From: Coenobita brevimanus
Lineage: Eukaryota > Arthropoda > Malacostraca > Decapoda > Coenobitidae
DNA length: 64,000 bases
Direction: 5' to 3'
Assembly: GCA_032717465.1 (NCBI GenBank)
Contig: CM064683.1
Coordinates: forward strand, 40,754,561 to 40,818,560
The notes under the pieces are model-generated. The model had not been told where the DNA came from. It saw only the letters and a list, made by a program, of their open reading frames with translations, and did no database searches. This document shows positions 56,334 through 64,000 of this stretch, one piece after another. The translations under genes were made by a program, and so were the position numbers. The number at the start of each line of letters is the position of its first letter. Within the stretch, counting starts at the first letter, position 1.

Positions 56334-56502
56334 GTGTTGGGGAAGAAGATACACGTGTTTGAAGTCGATGCTAAAGACAACAAGAAGAAGGAGGTGGCCA
56401 CATGCAGTGTTGATACAAGCAAAGAAGACAACATCACCCTTGAAGTGTGGTGTGGTGACGACGCTGAGTTCTGCGGCAGCCTGGCCTACAACTGCCAACC
56501 AG
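56334..56502 (+). CDS. exon 4: middle of the C-terminal domain
   Basis: Acceptor GTTAATATTTCAG (ending 56333), donor GTGAGT (56503). Reads VLGKKIHVFEVDAKDNKK, then EVATCSVDTS, NITLEVWCGDDAEFCGS and LAYNCQP: four cysteines within 35 residues and one NIT sequon. Joins exon 3 in phase 0 and exon 5 in phase 1. The cysteine cluster suggests disulfides in an extracellular fold. Confidence 0.85.
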
Positions 56503-56644
56503 GTGAGTCAAGTAGTGCCCTGCCTGACTGACGCACTTGTTCATTATAATATAGTGCCATTATCAGAGTCAGGTCACAGTTATAAAGGACTGGATAGAGT
56601 GCTACCTGCAGGTTGCTCTACCTCTACACTGATTAACAAACAAC

Positions 56645-56870
56645 GTTGGGTGGCAACCACATAAACAATGGACGCCTGGTGGTCTCAGGGGTTAAGGCGC
56701 TCCAACATAATGTGCCAACAAAAGGTTTATATCCTAAGGATGGTTGGGGTTTATTAATGACATAACGCCACGTAGGGTTACACAACGATCAGCCTAGAGT
56801 GTCGGCACTAAGAAGCCTAGCCCCGGGCCCCTACGCTCCATGATGGGGCAATAAGCAAATGGGTGTTAGA
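56645..56870 (+). mobile_element. tRNA-related SINE, family 1, copy c (intron 4)
   Basis: GGACGCCTGGTGGTCTCAGG with a degraded box A, box B-like AGGTTTATATCCTAAGG, and the conserved AGCCTAGCCCCGGGCCCCTA. No simple-repeat tail remains. Confidence 0.72.
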
Positions 56871-57158
56871 TATTTTAAACAATGATATCTTAGATGTAGC
56901 AAGCTATGGTTGGGTTAAATATAAGGTTTTCGTTAATTACACAATCAGGCAGCATAAAATAAAAACTCCTCAGTAAATTGAGTACAACAACACATCAGGA
57001 AATATTCAGTGTAAAAACGTTAGTGGCAAGCACAGCATACTGCCTGGCACGAGCATTACAGTACTTCACTACTGCCGGCCAGTCTGTGCCCACCAATGAG
57101 TGCACAACTGACCGCAAGTACTACTGCCACAATAACTGATTTTCTTTTATCATTCTAG

Positions 57159-57259
57159 ACGGCTATTTTTCTTATACAGAATTTGATATCGTAAGGAATA
57201 ACTGCAAAGGTGATATTGAACTGGTGATGAATGGAGAGAGATGGATTATAATTCTCTAG
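57159..57259 (+). CDS. exon 5: C-terminal end of the secreted protein
   Basis: Acceptor TTTTATCATTCTAG (ending 57158). Completes an Asp codon with the last base of exon 4 and reads DGYFSYTEFDIVRNNCKGDI, then ELVMNGERWIIIL and TAG at 57257-57259. It supplies the seventh cysteine. The last five residues are hydrophobic but too few for a membrane anchor. Confidence 0.8.
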
Positions 57260-57284
57260 CCTGAAGTATGCAGGTGAAACTGTG

Positions 57285-57462
57285 TTGTTTGTCTGTACTG
57301 AATGTAGTATCTGTACACTGATTCAGTGTTTTGCTTGTGTTTGTGTTGCCTGTCTGTACTGAATGTAGTATATGTACACTGATTCAGAGTTTTGCTTGTG
57401 TTTGTGTTGCCTGTCTGTACTGAATGGAGTATCTGTACACTGATTCAGAGTTTTGCTTATGT
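57285..57462 (+). repeat. 61-bp tandem repeat, three units, in the likely 3' UTR
   Basis: GTCTGTACTGAATG recurs at 57291, 57352 and 57413; the unit also holds GTACACTGATTCAGAG and TTTTGCTTGTG. It starts about 30 bp after the stop codon, so it is probably transcribed with the gene. Confidence 0.9.
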
Positions 57463-57654
57463 GTGTGAGCTACGAGATATAAAAGATAACATAAGTAAAA
57501 GTAAAACACCAGATACTAAGTGAGAAGTGATCTAATTGTGTAACGTGATGGTGGATGGGGAGAGACTGGACGTGGTGGAGTAGATCAATTCGTCAGATCG
57601 ACCACATAGTTTCTACCTTTACTCCTGCTGCATCATCCACTCAGTGTAGTGCTA

Positions 57655-57920
57655 AGGTGAATCTACACTGAGTGGAAAGATAACTGGTTCCTTGTAGATA
57701 AGGAAATCATTTACCAGGCTGGATGGTAGCCACACAGACAAAACGCTACTGGTGGTCAAGTGGGTCAAGGCACTTCAGTTACATGTGTCTCGTGAAGGTT
57801 TACGTGGGAGAGGTTGTTATTGCTCACTAACTCTGCTTTAGGGGTTAGCGATTGGTCACTTGTGTGAACTAAGTAGCCTAGCCCTGGGCTCCTGTGTTCC
57901 TGATAAAGGATTGGATGTAG
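57655..57920 (+). mobile_element. tRNA-related SINE, family 1, copy d
   Basis: Has both modules: ATCTACACTGAGTGG with hairpin TTCCTT-GTAGAT-AAGGAA, then ACGCTACTGGTGGTCAAGTG (box A) and AAGGTTTACGTGGG (degraded box B), and GTAGCCTAGCCCTGGGCTCC. From 57921 to 58285 no gene is recognised; an AATAAA at about 58029 is the first candidate poly(A) signal downstream of the gene. Confidence 0.75.
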
Positions 57921-58284
57921 GGAAGACAGAGAGCTAGGGTGAGGTGGGGATAAATCGTACTAGGGGGGTGATCCACTCACAGGATATTATTTCCTCCCTA
58001 TCGGACCTAGCATAGTCACAGCTTAACATTAATAATAAAAAATGCAGCTGGGCAGGTTTTTGTTTATAGCGGGTGTCTGGTATATTTAGCATTGCTGATG
58101 AAGTATTTCTGGACTATAAATACTTGTAAATGCTAATGGTATGGCATTTATTAGTAAGTATAGGTGGTCTACTCTGATATCTGATGACATTGTTGATTAA
58201 CCCAACCCGTGGCCTGTGTGATGAATCTATAAACATTATGGTGTGGGTAGGGCATGTATCGTACACGGCTGTATCCTACTGTAT

Positions 58285-58289
<5 letters not shown>

Positions 58290-58357
<68 letters not shown>
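58290..58357. repeat. (CA)n microsatellite
   Basis: About 33 CA units. Confidence 0.97.
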
Positions 58358-58359
<2 letters not shown>

Positions 58360-58435
58360 TAAGGAAAATGGAAAAATTACCTCAAATACAAACTCTCTAC
58401 AAAATCTATCACACCAGGGCACGGCCTCCATCAAC

Positions 58436-58437
<2 letters not shown>

Positions 58438-58481
<44 letters not shown>
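58438..58481. repeat. (TC)n microsatellite
   Basis: About 22 TC units. Confidence 0.97.
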
Positions 58482-58483
<2 letters not shown>

Positions 58484-58802
58484 AATGAAGATGAAAAGAC
58501 ATCTCCTTTAAAGGCAGGTTAAAGATTAGAAAAGAAAGTGGAACTGTGTTTAGGTAACTATAAATGTAAATCGGTTGATGAATGTTTCAGTAACAAATTC
58601 TTACACTGTCACTTAATACATCAATTTACGTAATTTTCCTTGTACATACAAGTGATGCCAAAATGGTGCACGGTTCACCCTCAGTGTCTGTACAGATCAC
58701 CCTTCATACGGGACTGATGCATAAAGACAGGTTCCGTTTTGGAAGAAAAAACACTATATAACCAACTTATCCTTCCACAAATAATAGGTAACATTCGTCA
58801 AA

Positions 58803-58872
58803 ATGGTGCTGGTAGTGAGGTATCTCCTAATACTAATGGTTTACAGTAAAGGAAAATATTCTAAATTTTTAG
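58803..58872 (+). CDS. possible first exon with signal-peptide-like start (weak)
   Basis: ATG at 58803 gives MVLVVRYLLILMVYSKG, a plausible secretion signal. A TATATAA lies about 48 bp upstream (58755), and TTTTTAG followed by GTAATA at 58873 could be a donor. I found no matching downstream exon in the window. The layout (short leader exon before an intron) resembles exon 1 at 33386, but this may be chance. Confidence 0.18.
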
Positions 58873-59134
58873 GTAATATATTGGCAGAAATAGTAGGGTT
58901 TAGCGCAGCTCAGCCTACCACCAAAGCCTTTCAGGCACCTCAGGACACGCCACTGGTACCCCAGAGGTTAATGGAGCTTATATAGAACTCAGCCAGTTTG
59001 AAAACACTTTTCATTGCCGCATAAAACTGTCTGTTATACAACCAATATAATACACAATAGGTCAAAGGAGTGAGGTGCCTAGGTGCAGATTGACAAAAGA
59101 AAGGCAATGTGTAAAGGAAGTGGAGAGTGGAATG

Positions 59135-59380
59135 GTTTAAGAACGTAAATTCGCTTGTGTTATAAAGGACACGGCCGTCAGTGTCATTTCATTCCACCCA
59201 CGTCATCTCTGTTTTTATTCTTGCAACACCCAGGGAAATTTTTTTACTTAGAAAGAATCAGTGCAAGTGACAGCGTTAATGAAGCCTAGATCTGAGCCAT
59301 GCCGTTCCAAAACTCTGCTGGAATTGTTTGGAAATAGCAAGACAGTATTAGAAAACACGTGACTGGGGTGAAAGGGTTAA
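59135..59380. mobile_element. possible TTAA MITE, degraded
   Basis: The right end GGGGTGAAAGGG is followed by TTAA (59377-59380) and inverts to CCCTTTCACCCC, close to the second MITE family. Inside, TTATAAAGGACACGG resembles CTATAAAGGACGG of the MITE at 33539. The left end (TTTAAGAACG, about 59135) is poorly preserved. Confidence 0.35.
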
Positions 59381-59840
59381 CATTGAGGTATGTGAGTGGC
59401 GTGGCATGAGTATCACACAGCAAGCGTGAGAGCAGTACACAGAGCATTGTTAAGAAGTATGACTGTGGAGCATAGGTGGAATACCATGGAGATATTTATA
59501 TAGATAGTCGTAAAAGATACTGGAGTTTATTATGAAAAGATACAAAAAAGTGCTGAGATGGCCTAGTTAGTAAACATGTATATGAATAGCACGGTGAAGA
59601 GGGTTGATATGCGTGAAGCAGAAGGTAGGATGAAGTATGCAAGGCCAAGGTGTGGTGGGATGGACATGGTAAGTGAATATGTGGGCTATACAGTAGAAGA
59701 TGTGAAGGCAAATGAACGGATGAAGGACACAAACTGATGTATGAAATATATGTAGGGTAACACAGGACAAGGACTACACTTCCTGTTTCTTTAGCCTGTC
59801 TGTCAACGCAGTGCTCTGTATCCCATACCCATTAACAAAC

Positions 59841-59859
59841 TTTATTACTATTATTATTA

Positions 59860-59923
<64 letters not shown>
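59841..59923. repeat. (ATT)n microsatellite
   Basis: About 27 ATT units with one GTT interruption. From 59924 to 60420 no gene is recognised. Confidence 0.97.
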
Positions 59924-59924
<1 letters not shown>

Positions 59925-60426
59925 GTAATGCCTGTGAGACGCAGCATAGAAACTGGAAGGCATGAACGATCAGTATGTGGATGTGTGACCACGTTCACTG
60001 GGAAATTTGTTGACAGTTCTGCTTCTGTGATTTGCAGCTGCTGCTTATGGACTTCTCCCACGTTATGCATCTGTGGCTTAGATGATGACGATGATTATGA
60101 TGTTAGTGGCACTGAGAAGTTCGTGGAAGGAATGAAAACTTCTACGGCACATTGTTTGGTAAACAGAGGTTAATACCGCGTGAAGCTCTGTATAATATGT
60201 ATAGTATTTTTTCGGTTTGACTGTGAAAAGATAAATTTCCATTACAAAAAAGAATATATATATAATAAAGGTAAAGAGGGAGACAGTTAAGTTGCTTAGG
60301 AACTTAAACATCGTCCTTGCATTTCCTCTTCAAAATAAAAGCAAATGTAACTTGATGCAACAATCACCGAAGAGAGAAAAATGATGCGAGTTTGTTGGAT
60401 ACATATGCTTAGTAATGACACTGGTT

Positions 60427-61195
60427 AACACCTACACACTCCTAATACATAACACCTACACACTCCTAATACATAACACCTACACACTCCTAATACATAA
60501 CACCTACACACTCCTAATACATAACACCTACACACTCCTAATACATAACACCTACACACTCCTAATACATAACACCTACACACTCCTAATACATAACACC
60601 TACACACTCCTAATACATAACACCTACACACTCCTAATACATAACACCTACACACTCCTAATACATAACACCTACACACTCCTAATACATAACACCTACA
60701 CACTCCTAATACATAACACCTACACACTCATAATACATAACACCTACACACTCATAATACATAACACCTGCACACTCCTAATACATAACACCTACACACT
60801 CCTAATACATAACACCTACACACTCCTAATACATAACACCTACACACTCCTAATACATAACACCTACACACTCCTAATACATAACACCTACACACTCCTA
60901 ATACATAACACCTACACACTCCTAATACATAACACCTACACACTCCTAATACATAACACCTGCACACTCCTAATACATAACACCTACACACTCATAATAC
61001 ATAACACCTGCACACTCCTAATACATAACACCTACACACTCCTAATACATAACACCTACACACTCCTAATACATAACACCTGCACACTCATAATACATAA
61101 CACCTGCACACTCATAATACATAACACCTACACACTCATAATACATAACACCTACACACTCATAATACATAACACCTACACACTCATAACACGGA
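60427..61195. repeat. 24-bp minisatellite
   Basis: About 32 units of CACCTACACACTCCTAATAC plus ATAA. Variants CCTGCAC and CTCATAA are concentrated in the distal third. 24 is a multiple of three, so an open frame (TYTLLIHN repeats) runs through it; not a gene. Confidence 0.96.
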
Positions 61196-62402
61196 ACACA
61201 TTAACACTAATAAAACATAACACATACACAGTCATAACGTAACACATACACGCTCATAACACGCAACATATACACACTCTTAACACGGGACACATGCACA
61301 CCCTTATCAATTAACACATACACACTCATAACACATAACACATACACACTCACAACATAATATTAACACATATCACATTCACATTCATAACATATACACA
61401 TCCATTACACAACACACACACAGTCACAATACATAAAACATACCTACACGTATCACATAACACACAGACACTCATAACACATAATACAAACACACTTATA
61501 ACACAGAACACATACACACTCATTACACATAACATATACACACTCATAACATAACACCAACACACTCATAGCGCATTCACATTCAAACCACATATCACAT
61601 ACATTCGTACCACATAACACATACTCATAACACATAACACACACTCATCCACATGCACACTTATAGCACGTAACTGAAACACACTAATAACACACAACAC
61701 ATACACACTTATAACACATACTACATACACACTCATAGCATATAACACATACACACTCATAACACACATAACACATACATACTTTTGACACGTAACACAT
61801 AAACTCTTATAATACAACACACACACACACTCAAACACAAACACAGATAACACATACCACATACGCACTCATAACACAATGCATACACACTCATAACACA
61901 TAATAAATACACACACATAACCCATACACACATAACACATACACACTCATAGCACATAACACATGCACACTCATTATACATAACACATACACACATACTG
62001 TACACACATAACACAATCGAACTCATAACACGTAACACATACACACTCATAAAACGTAACACATACACTTATTCCTCATAACACCTACACACATAACATA
62101 CACACATACCTCATAACATACACACACAATACATAACCCATAAACACTTGTATTACATAACACATGCACACTTATATAACCACATAACATTGACACACAT
62201 AACACACAACAAATACACATACACATATAACACATACACATACAAAACAACAAATACATTCATAACATATAACACATACACTCATAACACATACAGACAT
62301 AGCACATTCACACACATAGCACACACATATTACATATCACATACACTCATAACTCACAACACCTACTCACATATAATACATACAACAAAACGCATTCACA
62401 CA

Positions 62403-62465
<63 letters not shown>

Positions 62466-62543
62466 TCTTAACACATGACACACACAACGTATAACACACA
62501 CACATAACACATATCACACACACATAACACCTATACATACATA

Positions 62544-62625
<82 letters not shown>

Positions 62626-62890
62626 ACACACACATAATATACAACACAAGAAATAACACCCACATAACACGTAACATATCCACACACATACCATATAACA
62701 AACTTACATAACACAAACACACATAACACATTCACACATAACACCTACACACATAACTCATGAAAATACATGTATAACACATAACACATAACATACACAC
62801 ATAACACATTCACACACAACATATAATACATACAGATTCATAACACATACATAATCGTAACACATAACAGATACACGCTTAACACATAAC
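61196..62890. repeat. degenerate ACACATAACACATAC-type satellite with (CA)n tracts
   Basis: Diverged extension of the 24-bp array: ACACATAACACATACACACT-CATA units with growing irregularity, including (CA)n at 62401-62462 and 62546-62632. No gene. Confidence 0.9.
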
Positions 62891-64000
62891 TTTTTTTTTT
62901 TTAAATAAATAACAGAACGGAGGAAGGAAAAACAAATGGGTAAAAAAAAAAATAATCCATACACCAGATTACTGGTGTCCTCTGTTCATAAAATATCTGT
63001 AACAATTAGACTTGAACAGTTGTGGGTTGAAATTTGGAGGAAAACAACTCTGGGGAAGCGAGTTCCGGAGAGATGCAGTTCGGGGAATGAAAGAATTTTG
63101 ATAGGCAGAAGTTCTGCAATATGGTTGAGTGACATTCCAGTCATGAGCGCTACCAGATGCCCGTGTAGCACGAAGGAAGGCATAGAGAGGTGGCACCATG
63201 GACGCAACTTCGTCTGAGCATTTGCCAAAAAATATCTGTAAAATAATGCAAGGGAGGCAACATTCCTTCTTACTTGCAGGGGAGGTAGTTTATATGTAAT
63301 GGCAAGGTTGTTAATGATTCTAACAGCTTTATTCTGAATTTTGTCTAGTTGTCTTAATGCAACCTCTCCACAACCATTCCACAAGGGTGAGCAATATTCA
63401 AGCTGAGAGCACACATGACTCTTAAAAATTATAGCTAACTGCTCATCGGCGAAGAAGTTACGGACTCTGTACAATAATCCAAGTTTCTTTGAGGCGGTTT
63501 TAGCAAGTGATCTGACATGAGAGGTCCAGCTGAGGGCATTGTTAAGTGAGACACCAAGAATTTCAATACTTTTGGAGATGGGAATATTAGTAGCACTGAA
63601 AGTAATGTACGAATCTGGCAATATCTGTCTATTAGTAAACTGTATATATTTAGTTTTACTAGCATTAAAAGAGACAAGGTTGTTTTGTCCCCATTCACTG
63701 ATTGTAGATAGATCTTCATTTATGGAGATGGCTGTACTGAGTTGAGAGGTAGAGATATTAGACTTTGTAAATGGATGTCTGAGTGTGAATGAACTATGTA
63801 GTATTGAGTCATCTGCATATGAGTGAATGGAATTGTGAGGAACAGATAAGAGATCATTAATATGAACCAGAAATAGGGTTGGCGCCAGAACTGATCCCTG
63901 CGGCACGCCGGCGTTAATTGGGTGGAAATTCGAATATACATCATCTACTTTTACTCTTATTTTCCTGTCACTAAGATAAGAAGAAATCAAAGGAACAAAA
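62891..64000 (-). mobile_element. LINE-D 3' half (RT and C-terminus), runs off the window
   Basis: Minus strand. Poly(A) appears as T at 62891-62902, followed by a short 3' UTR and the stop after FMNRGHQ (62969). RT pieces: NAGVPQGSVLAPTLFLVHIN (motif B, 63855-63915), HSYADDSILHS (motif C, intact), NLVSFNASKTKYIQFTNR and IEILGVSLNNALSWTSHV. The frame is open for 334 codons to about 62986, but the expected C-terminus (HDWNVTQPYCRTSAYQNSF...FPPNFNPQLFKSNCY) is in another frame, entered at the T-run near 63226. The rest of the element lies beyond 64000. Distinct from LINE-A, B and C. Confidence 0.9.

Noticed and set aside
60415..61242. 275-codon TYTLLIHN repeat frame
   Set aside because: A 24-bp satellite whose unit is a multiple of three; the frame decays with the satellite and has no gene context.

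Overview
The window looks like nuclear DNA of an arthropod, most likely a decapod crustacean. The reasons are GT-AG spliced exons, several unrelated families of APE-type non-LTR retrotransposons, tRNA-derived SINEs, TTAA-flanked MITEs, and a very high load of long dinucleotide microsatellites and minisatellites. Nothing looks prokaryotic. The species is inferred, not shown. Positions 1401-1500 are an assembly gap.

The one host gene I can support is on the + strand: five exons at 33386-33455, 53730-53942, 54997-55346, 56334-56502 and 57159-57259. They splice in frame to a 300-residue product with a signal peptide, a TTED-repeat linker and a cysteine-containing C-terminal region with five N-glycosylation sequons. 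I do not recognise the family. Intron 1 is about 20.3 kb and packed with repeats.

Layout. 1-2.6 kb: LINE and SINE fragments and purine-rich DNA. 3.3-7.9 kb: two loci of one 31-bp minisatellite flanking LINE-B copy 1. 7.9-10.5 kb: TC/CA arrays. 10.5-13.7 kb: LINE-A copy 1. 14-16.6 kb: CA/GA tracts and a 35-bp minisatellite. 16.6-22.3 kb: LINE-B copy 2, split by a minus-strand LINE-C. 22.4-27.4 kb: LINE-A copy 2, split by a near full-length minus-strand LINE-A copy 3. 28.1-29.2 kb: a 93-bp repeat open in one frame. 29.2-33.4 kb: no recognisable gene apart from a weak ORF and an AT array.

33.4-57.3 kb holds the host gene. Its first intron contains a TTAA MITE, a 61-bp minisatellite that looks derived from LINE-A, 44-bp and 72-bp minisatellites, a degenerate repeat rich in nuclear-receptor half-sites, two copies of a tRNA-Gly-like SINE set in CA tracts, and minus-strand LINEs. 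One of these LINEs is split by a young LTR retrotransposon (42731-48701; near-identical LTRs, TCAAT target duplication). That element keeps gag and protease and lacks RT. Its remaining pol parts lie in an order suggesting integrase upstream of RT (Gmr1-like). 57.3-62.9 kb: SINEs, microsatellites and a 2.5-kb satellite field. 62.9-64 kb: the 3' half of LINE-D, running off the end.

Two themes recur. Transposons are nested in a readable order. Simple repeats repeatedly arise from transposons: GATA/GAT tails at LINE ends, CA/TG tracts grown inside LINE reading frames, and a minisatellite built from LINE coding sequence. All calls are by eye; no database search was run.
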